Below, piece by piece: positions 29,706-38,942 of a stretch of DNA of 64,000 bases (positions are counted from its first letter, which is position 1; every line of letters starts with the position of its first letter). The DNA comes from Yoonia vestfoldensis DSM 16212 (GTDB lineage: Bacteria > Pseudomonadota > Alphaproteobacteria > Rhodobacterales > Rhodobacteraceae). The translations under genes were made by a program, and so were the position numbers. The stretch lies in NCBI RefSeq assembly GCF_000382265.1, contig NZ_KB907978.1:124001-188000 (forward strand), given 5' to 3'. Under the pieces are notes generated by a model. It was not told where the DNA came from, made no database searches, and saw only the letters and a program-made list of their open reading frames with translations.

Positions 29706-31454
29706 TTACCCTCGGATCAGCCCAAGGCTTTCGAGCTTCAGGATCACCTGATGCGCGCAGGCGTCGACGCTCTGGTTTTCGGTATCAAGCCGCAGTTCGG
29801 GATGTTCGGGGACATCGTAGGGGTCCGAAATCCCCGTGAATTCCGCGATCTTGCCTGCGCGTGCAAGCTTGTACAGCCCCTTGCGGTCGCGGCGTTCGCA
29901 TTCCTCGATGGAGGTGGCGGCATGGACCTCGACGAAGGCGCCGAATTGTTCGACATCCTCGCGCACCGCGCGCCGTGTCGTGGCATAGGGCGCGATGGGC
30001 GCGCAGATCGCGATGCCGCCGTTCTTGGTGATCTCTGACGCGACATAGCCGATGCGCCGGATGTTCAGATCGCGGTGTTCCTTGCTGAACCCCAGTTCCG
30101 ACGACAGGTTCTTACGCACGATATCACCGTCCAGCAGGGTCACAGGCCGCCCGCCCATTTCCATCAGCTTGACCATCAGCGCATTGGCGATGGTGGATTT
30201 CCCCGACCCCGAAAAGCCGGTGAAGAACACGGTGAAACCCTGTTTCGCCCGCGCGGGGCGGCTTTTGCGCAACTCTTCCACGACCTGCGGAAAGCTGAAC
30301 CATTCGGGAATTTCCAGACCTTCGGCCAGACGGCGGCGCAGTTCGGTGCCGGAAATATCAAGGATGGTCACCTTGTCCTTATCGGCGATTTCATCGGCGG
30401 GCTCATACTGCGCGCGGTCCTGCACATAGACCATCTGTTTGAAATCGACCATTTCGATGCCCATTTCAGCCTGATGTTCGCGGAACAGGTCCTGCGCGTC
30501 ATAGGGGCCATAGAAATCCTGCCCGGCGGAATTCTTGCCAGGGCCGGCATGGTCGCGGCCGACGATGAAATGTGTGCAGCCATGGTTCTTGCGGATCAGC
30601 CCGTGCCAGACTGCTTCACGCGGGCCGGCCATGCGCATGGCAAGGTTCAGCAGGCTCATCGTGGTGGTGGCGGAGGGGTATTGATCCAGCACGGCCTCGT
30701 AGCAGCGCACGCGGGTGAAATGGTCGATATCGCCGGGTTTGGTCATGCCGACGACGGGGTGGATCAGCAGGTTCGCCTGCGCTTCGCGTGCCGCCCGGAA
30801 GGTCAGTTCCTGATGCGCGCGGTGCAGCGGGTTGCGGGTCTGGAACGCCACGACCTTGCGCCAGCCCAGTTTGCGGAACAGCGCGCGGAGTTCGTTCGGC
30901 GTGTCCCGACGGCCGCGGAAATCGTAATGCACGGGCTGCTGGATGCCGGTGACCGGCCCGCCCAAGTAAACGCTGCCTGCGGTGTTGTGCAGATAGTTCA
31001 CCGCCGGATGCGCCGAATCGTCGGCACCGTACACCCTTGCCGCCTCGTGCGCCTTGTTCGGCGTCCATTTGTCGGTGACGGTCATCGTCGCAAGGATCAC
31101 GCCTTCCTGATCGCGCAGCGCGATATCCTGGCCGATTGTTACCTTGTCAGCAAAGGCAGGTGAGACATCCAGCGTGATCGGCATTGGCCACAGTGCGCCA
31201 TCGGCAAGGCGCATATTGTCCACGACGCTGTTGTAATCCGCCTCGGACAGGAACCCTTTCAGCGGGTTGAACCCGCCGTTCATCAAGAGTTCCAGATCGC
31301 AGATCTGACGGGGCGTCAGGTCGTGACTGACAAGATCGCCCGCCTCTGCCTTCAGTTTCTGGGCGCTCTCGTAAGAGACATAAAGTTCCGGGATCGGGGC
31401 CAAGTCCTGAGGCATGATTTTCACTGACGTCACTGGTTGCTGTTGCAGTGCCAT
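29706..31454 (-). CDS. Bifunctional sulfate adenylyltransferase / adenylylsulfate kinase
   Basis: 582 aa. The N-terminal two thirds is ATP sulfurylase (FQTRNPLHRAHQELT; VGRDHAGPG), making APS from sulfate and ATP. The C-terminal third is APS kinase with P-loop GFSGSGKST and FVEVHAATSIEECERRD, making PAPS. Fusions of this order occur in Rhodobacterales. An ATG at 31415 (MPQDLAPIPELYVS) would match homologues more closely; the ATG at 31454 has a weak GGCGGG site. The product feeds cysteine synthesis and sulfation. Followed at 3 bp by a glycosyltransferase. Confidence 0.93.
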   Translation of the reverse strand: MALQQQPVTSVKIMPQDLAPIPELYVSYESAQKLKAEAGDLVSHDLTPRQICDLELLMNGGFNPLKGFLSEADYNSVVDNMRLADGALWPMPITLDVSPAFADKVTIGQDIALRDQEGVILATMTVTDKWTPNKAHEAARVYGADDSAHPAVNYLHNTAGSVYLGGPVTGIQQPVHYDFRGRRDTPNELRALFRKLGWRKVVAFQTRNPLHRAHQELTFRAAREAQANLLIHPVVGMTKPGDIDHFTRVRCYEAVLDQYPSATTTMSLLNLAMRMAGPREAVWHGLIRKNHGCTHFIVGRDHAGPGKNSAGQDFYGPYDAQDLFREHQAEMGIEMVDFKQMVYVQDRAQYEPADEIADKDKVTILDISGTELRRRLAEGLEIPEWFSFPQVVEELRKSRPARAKQGFTVFFTGFSGSGKSTIANALMVKLMEMGGRPVTLLDGDIVRKNLSSELGFSKEHRDLNIRRIGYVASEITKNGGIAICAPIAPYATTRRAVREDVEQFGAFVEVHAATSIEECERRDRKGLYKLARAGKIAEFTGISDPYDVPEHPELRLDTENQSVDACAHQVILKLESLGLIRG

Positions 31455-31565
31455 AGACCCGCCGTGTCGGTGTTGTCTAGCAAGCTGCGCGAAAAAGACT
31501 GCTGTTCCGTCTGGTGTGGCAGGATCAGGACAACGGACCCACGCACGGGTAAACGGGCGAACAGA

Positions 31566-32093
31566 TCAGTCCCGCGACGGTGGGGACCATGCCGCGCTTT
31601 CCCCTGCGATGCGCAGGTCTGCCCGGCCGGGGCGGTTCCACCCGAAAAGCGCGATCAGCACCTTGTCCGGCGCGCGGCGCAAACGATAGATCACGCCATC
31701 CGCCCCCGATTTCCGGACAGCATCGGACACGCGCCATGTGGTCGCCTGGCGCCCGGCGCTGCGTTCTTCAGCCCAAGGCGCGCTTTGCCACGCAGGGTCA
31801 ATTCGCAGCGCCCGGCACAGATCTTCGTTGCCCAGATCGACCATGCGCGTGCTGGTCAGATGCAGTGGCACGATCACCCGCGCTGCGGTGCTGCGTTTTA
31901 GCGCGATGTCCATCGCGATCGGCGCAGCCTCGGGCGACGTTGCGGCATAGATCGCGGTCTGTCCGGTGTGATGGAACCGCCCCTCAGCATGGCTGACCCC
32001 GTCAAGCACCTTGTCCGACCGTGCCGCAAGCAAGATGCGATAGACCGGCATGTCGACAGCTATGAAGGGCACAAGCCCCTGTGGCAGATCCAC
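31566..32093 (-). CDS. RES domain protein
   Basis: 175 aa from a GTG at 32093, or 161 aa from ATG 32051 (MPVYRILLAARSD). RES-domain proteins include NAD-degrading toxins of the MbcT/Res type. Here YRILL, GRFHHTGQTAIYAATSPEAA and PLHLTSTRMVDL carry the Arg, Tyr and Glu/Ser positions after which the family is named. It begins 5 bp after trxB on the same strand. The usual Xre/MbcA-type antitoxin gene is absent on either side, so it may not act as a toxin. Confidence 0.7.
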   Translation of the reverse strand: MDLPQGLVPFIAVDMPVYRILLAARSDKVLDGVSHAEGRFHHTGQTAIYAATSPEAAPIAMDIALKRSTAARVIVPLHLTSTRMVDLGNEDLCRALRIDPAWQSAPWAEERSAGRQATTWRVSDAVRKSGADGVIYRLRRAPDKVLIALFGWNRPGRADLRIAGESAAWSPPSRD

Positions 32094-32098
32094 CGCGG

Positions 32099-33067
32099 CT
32101 ATTCCGCCGCTTTCACGACATGCAGATCACCTTGGCTGGCAAGGAACCTTTCCGCGTCCAGCGCCGCCATGCAACCCATGCCGGCACTTGTCACGGCCTG
32201 GCGGTAGACATGGTCGGTCAGATCGCCCGCCGCGAACACACCGGGGATGGCGGTGCGCGTGGTGCCGGGTTCGACCACGACATAGCCGCCGTTGTGTAGC
32301 TCGAGCTGGCCCTGCACCAGTTCGGACGCGGGCGCATGGCCGATGGCGATGAACACACCTTTGGCCGCGATTTCGGTGACAGCGCCGCTGCGCACATCGC
32401 GGACGCGGATACCCTCGACGCCCAAGGGACTCTCGGTGCCGAACACTTCTTCGACCTCGTGGAACCAGAGCGTTTCGATCTTGGGGTTCTTTTCCAGCCG
32501 CTGTTGCAGAATCTTTTCGGCGCGCAATTCGTCGCGGCGGTGGATCAACGTCACCTTGGAGGCGAAATTGGTCAGGAACAGCGCCTCTTCCACGGCGGTA
32601 TTGCCGCCGCCGACGACGACGATTTCCTGCCCGCGATAGAAGAACCCGTCACAGGTCGCACAGGCACTGACGCCGAAGCCCTTGAACTTGTCCTCGGTCG
32701 GCAGGCCCAGCCATTTTGCGCGGGCGCCGGTGGACAGGATCACCGCATCGGCGGTGTAGACCGTGCCGCTGTCGGACATGGCGGTAAACGGGCGTTTCTG
32801 CAGATCGAGGGATGTTATGATGTCCTGCACGATCTCGCAGCCCATGGCACGCGCATGGGCTTCCATGCGCAGCATCAGGTCGGGGCCCTGCACTTCGGTG
32901 TCGCCGGGCCAGTTTTCGACCTCGGTCGTGGTGGTCAATTGCCCGCCCGGTTCCATCCCCTGCACCAGCAGGGGTTCAAGCATCGCACGCGCGGCATAGA
33001 CGCCTGCGGTATAGCCCGCAGGGCCGGAACCAATGATCAGAACGCGGGTGTGGCGGGTATCGGGCAT
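32099..33067 (-). CDS. trxB: Thioredoxin reductase
   Basis: FAD/NADPH enzyme (322 aa) that reduces thioredoxin. FAD loop [18 protein letters not shown]; redox pair CATC at Cys136/Cys139; NADPH site [14 protein letters not shown]-terminal FAD motif [10 protein letters not shown]. The ATG at 33067 has GAGG at 7 bp. Divergent from the lrp-like gene, an arrangement also known in E. coli. Confidence 0.96.
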   Translation of the reverse strand: MPDTRHTRVLIIGSGPAGYTAGVYAARAMLEPLLVQGMEPGGQLTTTTEVENWPGDTEVQGPDLMLRMEAHARAMGCEIVQDIITSLDLQKRPFTAMSDSGTVYTADAVILSTGARAKWLGLPTEDKFKGFGVSACATCDGFFYRGQEIVVVGGGNTAVEEALFLTNFASKVTLIHRRDELRAEKILQQRLEKNPKIETLWFHEVEEVFGTESPLGVEGIRVRDVRSGAVTEIAAKGVFIAIGHAPASELVQGQLELHNGGYVVVEPGTTRTAIPGVFAAGDLTDHVYRQAVTSAGMGCMAALDAERFLASQGDLHVVKAAE

Positions 33068-33220
33068 GACGGACCTCATCAGGAATACACCCCCGATATA
33101 GCCCCCGGCGGCATCGGTTGGAAGGGCAAGACGCCGCGTTCGATTGTTGCGGAAACGTGAAACATTATTGCGTATCTGTTACGAAAAACGTAGTATTCGG
33201 AAAAATTGATGGGGAACCCG

Positions 33221-33721
33221 ATGCCAGGCACGAAACTCGACGAAATTGACCGGATGATTCTGGCCGAATTGCAGGCCGACGGGCGCATGACGAATGTCGA
33301 GCTTGCCAGCCGCGTTGGTATTTCCGCGCCGCCCTGCCTGCGCCGGGTGCGCACGCTGGAAGAACAAGGGTTCATCACGGGTTATCATGCCGATGTCAAT
33401 GCCCGCGAACTGGGGTTCGAGGTGCAGGTCTTTGCCATGGTCGGGCTGGTCAGTCAGGCCGAGGCGGACCTGTCCGCCTTCGAGCGCAAATGCATCAGCT
33501 GGCCGCTTGTGCGCGAATGCCACATGCTCAATGGCGAGGTGGATTTCATCCTCAAATGCGTGGCCCCCGACCTGCGGACTTTCCAGCGGTTCCTGACCGA
33601 GGAACTGACCAGCGCCGACAATGTGGCGTCCGTCAAGACATCGCTGGTGATCCGGGGTGCCAAGGACGAACCGGGCGTGCCGTTCGACGTGTTGGAGGCG
33701 CGGCTTGCACAGCAGGCCTGA
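33221..33721 (+). CDS. Lrp/AsnC family transcriptional regulator
   Basis: 166 aa. Winged HTH near the N-terminus (LDEIDRMILAELQADGRMTN, then VELASRVGISAPPCLRRVRTLE) and an AsnC_trans_reg ligand domain with VRECHMLNGEVDFILKC. The ATG at 33221 gives the family N-terminus; ATG 33209 is possible. Divergent from trxB, so likely autoregulated from the 153-bp shared region. Confidence 0.92.
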   Translation: MPGTKLDEIDRMILAELQADGRMTNVELASRVGISAPPCLRRVRTLEEQGFITGYHADVNARELGFEVQVFAMVGLVSQAEADLSAFERKCISWPLVRECHMLNGEVDFILKCVAPDLRTFQRFLTEELTSADNVASVKTSLVIRGAKDEPGVPFDVLEARLAQQA

Positions 33722-33730
33722 ACAAAGAAA

Positions 33731-33752
33731 GGCGCCCGGATAGCCGGGCGCC
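33731..33752. terminator. Terminator between lrp and ccoP
   Basis: Perfect 9-bp stem GGCGCCCGG/CCGGGCGCC with loop ATAG, 9 bp after the lrp stop, followed by CTTCCCTT. Symmetric, and convergent with ccoP, so it may act in both directions. Confidence 0.75.
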
Positions 33753-33810
33753 CTTCCCTTCACGGTGGGTTTCGCCGATGCGCGAACAGGTGGCGAAACC
33801 CGGGTGAAGC

Positions 33811-34683
33811 TTATTCGCCGCCGCCCAACTGGTGGACATAGGCGGTCACGGCGTTGATTTCGGCCTCCGACAGGCGCGACCCCCATGGCGGCATGACCCC
33901 AAACCGCGCATAGCGAATCGTTGTTTCCAGGGTTGCGGCATCGCCGCCATAGAGCCAGATCGCATCCGTCAGATTGGGTGCGCCCAGATTGCGGTCGCCC
34001 ATGCCCGCGTCGCCATGGCAAGCCGCGCAATTGTTGAGGAAGAGTTCACTGCCCGTAGCGGCCAGCATGGCGTCATGTTCCTGACCCGAAATCGCCAGAA
34101 CATGATTGACCACGGCGTCGATCTCTTCGTTCGACAGGATTTCGTCAAAGGCGGTCATCTGCGAATAGCGGGCATCCCAGTCTTCCTCGTTGCGGATGCC
34201 GTGGCGCACGGTATAGGCGATACTTTCAAAATCGCCGCCCCAGAGCCAGTCATCGTCCAGCAGGTTCGGATAGCCGACAGCCCCCGCTGCACCCGATCCG
34301 TGGCATTGCGAACAATTGTTGCGGAAGACCGCACCACCCGCCGAGCTGGCAAAGCGCATCAGTTCGGGGTTCTGATCCAGCGTTTCCAGATCGGCACTGG
34401 CCAGCTGCGCGAGGATCTCGCCATTGGCTTCCTCGAAACGGGCGATGTCCTCTGCCACTTCGGCACGCGTCGAATAGCCCAGAAGGCCCGATGTCGCAGA
34501 ACTGACCAGCGGCCATGCGGGATAGGCCACCGTATAGGCGATGCCCCAGATGATGGTGATGTAGAACGTCCACAGCCACCAGCGCGGCAAGGGGTTGTTC
34601 AATTCCTTGATGCCGTCCCAGCTATGGCCTGTCGTGTCCGTGCCGGTGACGTCGTCAATGTCTTTTTCGTGCTTGCTGCTCAT
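33811..34683 (-). CDS. ccoP: Cytochrome cbb3 oxidase diheme subunit CcoP
   Basis: 290 aa, one membrane anchor (residues 35-55, WWLWTFYITIIWGIAYTVAYP) and two periplasmic cytochrome c domains with CSQCH (124-128) and CAACH (219-223). Passes electrons to CcoO. The family start MSSKHEKDIDDVTGTDTTGHSWDG at ATG 34683 overlaps the ccoQ stop by 4 bp. Last gene of ccoNOQP. Confidence 0.96.
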   Translation of the reverse strand: MSSKHEKDIDDVTGTDTTGHSWDGIKELNNPLPRWWLWTFYITIIWGIAYTVAYPAWPLVSSATSGLLGYSTRAEVAEDIARFEEANGEILAQLASADLETLDQNPELMRFASSAGGAVFRNNCSQCHGSGAAGAVGYPNLLDDDWLWGGDFESIAYTVRHGIRNEEDWDARYSQMTAFDEILSNEEIDAVVNHVLAISGQEHDAMLAATGSELFLNNCAACHGDAGMGDRNLGAPNLTDAIWLYGGDAATLETTIRYARFGVMPPWGSRLSEAEINAVTAYVHQLGGGE

Positions 34684-34895
34684 GATTGCAGCTCCTTTGT
34701 CTGGCAGGCACCGTCGGCGCAAGCATTCGCGCAGGCGGGCCGTTCCTCGTTACGGAAGGGGATGTTGGCCGTATCGGCATAAAGCTTGCGACTGCCCGGC
34801 CGCAGCACCCAAAGGATCACGCCAAGAAAGAACGTGCCCATCCAGACGAGCAGCCAGTTGTCGGCGATCTGCTGCAAGAGAGATTGCGTTTCCAT
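34680..34895 (-). CDS. ccoQ: Cytochrome cbb3 oxidase subunit CcoQ (FixQ)
   Basis: 71-residue single-pass protein (WLLVWMGTFFLGVILWVLRP, residues 14-33) that stabilises the oxidase. The tail is longer than in many CcoQ proteins and carries Cys in ACANACADGACQ; whether these bind anything is unknown. The second of two adjacent ATGs (34895) is 6 bp from GGAG and preferred. Confidence 0.9.
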   Translation of the reverse strand: METQSLLQQIADNWLLVWMGTFFLGVILWVLRPGSRKLYADTANIPFRNEERPACANACADGACQTKELQS

Positions 34896-34905
34896 CATTG
34901 GCTCC

Positions 34906-35661
34906 TTAGCGGCTGGCGTCTGGGGTGAAGGTCGAGAAATCGACCGTCGTGCCGAGCATTTGCAGATAGGCGATCAGCGCATCCATTTCCGACACGCCGG
35001 GGCGGCCGTCGAAATTGCGGATCTGCGCACCCGGATAGCGTTCGAGAAGATCGTCATAGGCATCGGTGTCCGGGTCGACCTGCGCAAGGACATCGGCAGC
35101 CGCCACCTCGATCATCTCTTCGGTATAGGGCACTCCGACGATCCGGTGCGTCGCGACAAGATCGGCGACGTGATCGGCGTTGATGTAGCTGTCCAGCAGA
35201 TAGGCATAGCCCGGCATGATCGATTCCGGCACAACGCTGCGCGGCGCGCTAAGGTGATCAAGATGCCAAGCGTCGGAATATTTGCCACCCACGCGCGCCA
35301 GATCGGGCCCGGTGCGTTTGGACCCCCATTGGAACGGATGGTCATACATCGATTCCGCCGCCAGCGAATAATGGCCATAGCGTTCGACCTCGTCGCGCAT
35401 CGGGCGGATCATCTGGCTGTGGCACACATAGCAACCTTCGCGGACGTAGACATCGCGCCCCGCAAGTTCGAGCGGGGAATAGGGGCGCACGCCTTCGACC
35501 TTTTCGATCGTGTTCTCGAGGTAGAAGAGCGGCACGATTTCCACCAACCCGCCGATCGCCACCACCACGAGGGAGGAAACGAGCAGCAATGTCGGCGAAC
35601 GTTCAAGGATCGCATGTTTCGACAGAAAGCCTTTGACGGGCGAATTTGGTGTATCGTTCAT
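34906..35661 (-). CDS. ccoO: Cytochrome cbb3 oxidase monoheme subunit CcoO
   Basis: 251 aa, membrane anchor at about residues 24-46 and one cytochrome c site CYVCH (77-81) in [19 protein letters not shown], the family hallmark. A distal Met ligand may be in SIMPGYAYL. Follows ccoN by 12 bp. Confidence 0.97.
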   Translation of the reverse strand: MNDTPNSPVKGFLSKHAILERSPTLLLVSSLVVVAIGGLVEIVPLFYLENTIEKVEGVRPYSPLELAGRDVYVREGCYVCHSQMIRPMRDEVERYGHYSLAAESMYDHPFQWGSKRTGPDLARVGGKYSDAWHLDHLSAPRSVVPESIMPGYAYLLDSYINADHVADLVATHRIVGVPYTEEMIEVAAADVLAQVDPDTDAYDDLLERYPGAQIRNFDGRPGVSEMDALIAYLQMLGTTVDFSTFTPDASR

Positions 35662-35673
35662 TTCTCTGGCCTC

Positions 35674-37269
35674 CTATTCAGCCGGCACGCCGACCGGGGC
35701 GGTGACTTTCACGCCACCCCTGATCGTCATGAAGATGTTCCAGGCCATGATTATCCCGCCGGTCAGGTACAGAACCCCGCCCAAGCCCCGTACAACATAC
35801 ATTGGGAATTTGGCGGAAACGGTGTCGGCAAAGCTGTTCACGAGGAACCCGTTGGCATCGACTTCGCGCCACATCAGCCCTTCCATGATGCCGGTGACCC
35901 ACATCGAGGCGGCGTAGAGGATGATGCCGATCGTGGCCAACCAGAAATGCCAGTTGATCGCGGACATCGAATACATCTGTGCGCGTCCCCAAAGTTTCGG
36001 TGTCAGGAAATAGAGTGCGGCAAAGGTGATCATGCCGTTCCAGCCCAAGGCACCCGAATGCACGTGCCCGATGGTCCAGTCGGTGTAATGCGACAGGCTG
36101 TTGACCGCGCGGATCGACATCATCGGCCCTTCAAAGGTCGACATACCGTAGAAGGCCAACGAGATAACCATCATGCGGATGATCGGGTCGGTGCGCAGCT
36201 TGTCCCAGGCCCCTTGCAGGGTCATCAGACCGTTGATCATGCCGCCCCAGCTTGGCATCCACAGGATGATCGAGAACACCATGCCGAGCGTCGAGGCCCA
36301 GTCAGGCAGCGCGGTATAGTGCAGATGGTGCGGACCCGCCCAGATATAAAGGAAAATCAGCGCCCAGAAGTGGATGATCGACAGCTTGTAGCTAAAGATC
36401 GGACGACCGGCCTGTTTGGGGACAAAGTAATACATCATCCCCAGGAAACCGGCGGTCAGGAAAAAGCCCACCGCGTTGTGGCCGTACCACCACTGCACCA
36501 TCGCATCCTGCACGCCCGAAAAGACCTGCACGGATTTGCTGCCCCAGATACTGACGGGGATGGACAGGTTGTTGACGACATGCAGCATCGCCACGGTGAC
36601 GATGAAGGCCAGCAGGAACCAGTTGGCGACATAGATGTGCCGTTCCTGCCGCTTGAACAACGTGCCCATGAACACCGCAAGAAAGGCGACCCAGACAACC
36701 GTCAGCCAGATATCGATGTACCATTCAGGCTCGGCGTATTCCTTGGACTGCGTCGCCCCCAAAAGATAGCCGGTCGCGGCGAGCACGATGAACAGGTTGT
36801 AGCCCCAGAACACGAACCACGCGAGGTTCCCGCCCCACAACCGCGCGCCGCAGGTGCGTTGCACGATGTAGAAGGACGACATGATCAGCGCGTTGCCGCC
36901 AAAGGCGAAAATCACCGCCGACGTGTGCAACGGACGCAACCGCCCGAAATTGCCGAAGGGTTGGAGAAATTCGAAATTCAGCTGCGGGAATGCCAGTTGA
37001 AAGGCGATGATGACCCCGACCAGAAAGCCGACGACGCCCCAGAATGTCGTCGCCACCACACCGGCCCGGACGACATCGTCCATATAGCCCGTGGGCGCGG
37101 CCATGGCCGGTTGTTCCATCTGGCGCAGGACGCGGATGAACATTAACCCGGACACGCCCAGAATGATGATGGCATGCACGATGTAGGCCGTATCACGCCC
37201 CCAGTTCGCCGCCATGGCCGCAAAAAGGGCGATCACCCCCAATGCGGCAAGTTTGAAATAATTCCCCAT
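35674..37269 (-). CDS. ccoN: Cytochrome cbb3 oxidase catalytic subunit CcoN
   Basis: 531 aa heme-copper oxidase subunit with about 14 membrane segments, holding low-spin heme b and the heme b3-CuB site. [20 protein letters not shown] (CuB region), [13 protein letters not shown] and [12 protein letters not shown] carry the conserved His ligands. The ATG at 37269 has AGGGG at 8 bp; an in-frame ATG at 37287 is less likely. Transcribed from an FnrL-type promoter about 85-100 bp upstream. Confidence 0.97.
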   Translation of the reverse strand: MGNYFKLAALGVIALFAAMAANWGRDTAYIVHAIIILGVSGLMFIRVLRQMEQPAMAAPTGYMDDVVRAGVVATTFWGVVGFLVGVIIAFQLAFPQLNFEFLQPFGNFGRLRPLHTSAVIFAFGGNALIMSSFYIVQRTCGARLWGGNLAWFVFWGYNLFIVLAATGYLLGATQSKEYAEPEWYIDIWLTVVWVAFLAVFMGTLFKRQERHIYVANWFLLAFIVTVAMLHVVNNLSIPVSIWGSKSVQVFSGVQDAMVQWWYGHNAVGFFLTAGFLGMMYYFVPKQAGRPIFSYKLSIIHFWALIFLYIWAGPHHLHYTALPDWASTLGMVFSIILWMPSWGGMINGLMTLQGAWDKLRTDPIIRMMVISLAFYGMSTFEGPMMSIRAVNSLSHYTDWTIGHVHSGALGWNGMITFAALYFLTPKLWGRAQMYSMSAINWHFWLATIGIILYAASMWVTGIMEGLMWREVDANGFLVNSFADTVSAKFPMYVVRGLGGVLYLTGGIIMAWNIFMTIRGGVKVTAPVGVPAE

Positions 37270-37353
37270 GGAATTCCCCTTATCCATCGCGCCGGAACAC
37301 GGCCCGATCCTTTGTCGATGATGGGGTTATGCGAATATCCGCCGATGCGGTCG

Positions 37354-37367
37354 TTGATGTGGATCAA
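37354..37367. promoter_or_regulatory. FNR box 1 (ccoN side)
   Basis: TTGAT-GTGG-ATCAA, a perfect consensus. On the minus strand a -10-like CATAAC at 37331-37326 puts the ccoN start near 37319, with the box centred at about -41.5, ideal for class II FNR activation. Confidence 0.9.
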
Positions 37368-37375
37368 CCCCTCGC

Positions 37376-37389
37376 TTGACATGGATCAA
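37376..37389. promoter_or_regulatory. FNR box 2 (universal stress gene side)
   Basis: TTGAC-ATGG-ATCAA, one mismatch. On the plus strand a -10-like CATACA near 37412 gives a start near 37424 with the box at about -41.5. The two boxes are 22 bp apart (two helical turns), so each divergent promoter has its own site. Confidence 0.8.
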
Positions 37390-37486
37390 GACATGCAACC
37401 GCATCGCGCGGCATACAGAGGACAAGGAGCGGTTTGCGCGAACGATCGCCCCCTGACAATGCTTGTGACGGGGAAGGGCCAGACCG

Positions 37487-38320
37487 ATGGCATACAAGAT
37501 CATTTCGACCGTTCTGACGGATAGCGACGAGTCGACAGAAGGGCTCGACGCCGCGATCACGCTGGCTGCGCGGCTTGATACGCATCTGGAGATTTTCGTC
37601 GTCACCATCTGCCACAGCGAGACGAACACCTATTACATGGGCGCCGAGGCGCTGACGATCGAACGCCAGACGCGCGACGCCATGGCCGAACGCGCAAAGC
37701 TGGACGCTTGGGTCAACAACCGGATGCAGGGTGAACCGATCCGCTGGGCGCTCCAATCGGCGACGGTGCAGGGGCCTGCGCTGACCGCCTATCTGGCGCG
37801 CAAGCTGCGGTTTTGCGATCTGGTCGTGCTGCCGCGCCCCTATCAGGACAATCCCGACGCGGAAGCGCTGGTCGAGGCGTGCCTATTCGCCGCCGAACGA
37901 CCCGTGCTGATGATCCCCAAGGGCTGCAAGGCCCCTGATGCCGGCGGCCATATCCTGATGGGCTGGAACGACGGGGCCGAGGCGCTGGCCGCCGCACGGG
38001 CCGCGCTGCCCTTGCTGCAACAAGCTGATGTCGCCGATATCTGCATCATCGACCCGCCGATGCATGCCGCCGACAGGTCTGATCCAGGTGGTGCGATGGC
38101 ACAATACCTGATGCGGCACGGCACGCGGTCAGAGGTCGCGGTGCTGGCCAAAACTGAACCGCATGTGGGCGAAATCCTGCTGCGCCGCGCCCGCGAAGTC
38201 GGCGCGCAACTGATCGTCAGCGGTGCCTACAGTCATTCACGCCTGCGCGAAGCGGTCTTTGGCGGGGCCACCCGCAGCCTGCTGGAACGCGCCGACCGGC
38301 CGATCCTGATGTCACGCTAG
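37487..38320 (+). CDS. Universal stress protein (Orf277 type) divergent to ccoN
   Basis: 277 aa, UspA superfamily, cytoplasmic. N-terminal ISTVLTDSDESTEGLDAAIT and a C-terminal block with RRAREVGAQLIVSGAYSHSRL then REAVFGGATRSLLERADRPILM that contains the ATP-binding G-x-x-G-x(n)-S/T pattern. The size and position match the orf277 gene next to ccoNOQP in Rhodobacter. FnrL control is likely from box 2. Confidence 0.88.
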   Translation: MAYKIISTVLTDSDESTEGLDAAITLAARLDTHLEIFVVTICHSETNTYYMGAEALTIERQTRDAMAERAKLDAWVNNRMQGEPIRWALQSATVQGPALTAYLARKLRFCDLVVLPRPYQDNPDAEALVEACLFAAERPVLMIPKGCKAPDAGGHILMGWNDGAEALAAARAALPLLQQADVADICIIDPPMHAADRSDPGGAMAQYLMRHGTRSEVAVLAKTEPHVGEILLRRAREVGAQLIVSGAYSHSRLREAVFGGATRSLLERADRPILMSR

Positions 38321-38656
38321 GGCGGGGCTACGCCCTGCCTCTGGTACGCTGATCGTTGCGTCACAGAATGAAGGCACAGGCTTTTTGACATTTGGACCAG
38401 GTGCATAGGGAACGAATGCCATCTGCTGATAGCTCCATATCGCGAGCCTTTCGCCGGGCAGCGCGGCAAGTGCGTGATGCTCATGTTTGAACATTTCGCC
38501 AAAGAGGATGTCGGCGGACCGCAGGTAGTCGGACGCTGATGACATGAAGGTCTTCACTCCGAACATGCAAGCGGGTTCATCCATTGCCCGCAGTGCGACA
38601 CGCATGGCAGTCGCCGTCCCAAGCTCTGCAATCGCGATGAAAACGAACGCCGACAT
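38312..38656 (-). CDS. Hypothetical protein
   Basis: 114 codons, unrecognised. The N-terminus (MSAFVFIAIAELGTATAMRV) is mildly hydrophobic; the rest (FGEMFKHEHHALAALPGERL and on) looks protein-like. It overlaps the end of the universal stress gene by 9 bp on the opposite strand. Base composition is lower in G+C than the neighbours. No good ribosome site. It could be a foreign gene or a decayed one. Confidence 0.45.
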   Translation of the reverse strand: MSAFVFIAIAELGTATAMRVALRAMDEPACMFGVKTFMSSASDYLRSADILFGEMFKHEHHALAALPGERLAIWSYQQMAFVPYAPGPNVKKPVPSFCDATISVPEAGRSPALA

Positions 38657-38677
38657 CACACCGATCAGCGCAGAGCT

Positions 38678-38902
38678 TCATCTCGAACTGTGGCGCGTAC
38701 GTCCGATGGCGATCACCGAGAGTGCGCCTGCAACCATCGCCGGGATCATTAGAAAGGGAATCGCATCTACGACATTAAATGCGAATAGGTAGGCTACCCC
38801 TGTCAGAAATACGAAGGCTGGGGCGGCCCCCGCGCCGATCGCAACGACTATTGCAACGGTCAGGTGAAGTGTAAGTGCCGCAATCAACAGTCTGCCAGAC
38901 AT
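38678..38902 (-). CDS. Small hydrophobic hypothetical protein
   Basis: 74 aa starting MSGRLLIAALTLHLTVAIVV. Two or three membrane segments (residues 4-24, 26-48, 50-66) and a basic tail RTRHSSR. It shares the lower G+C of the preceding small gene and lies 21 bp ahead of it on the same strand, so the two may be a pair. Family unknown. Confidence 0.5.
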   Translation of the reverse strand: MSGRLLIAALTLHLTVAIVVAIGAGAAPAFVFLTGVAYLFAFNVVDAIPFLMIPAMVAGALSVIAIGRTRHSSR

Positions 38903-38942
38903 GGAGCCCTTACGAGGTCGGAGAGAACCTCGATCTACGGGA

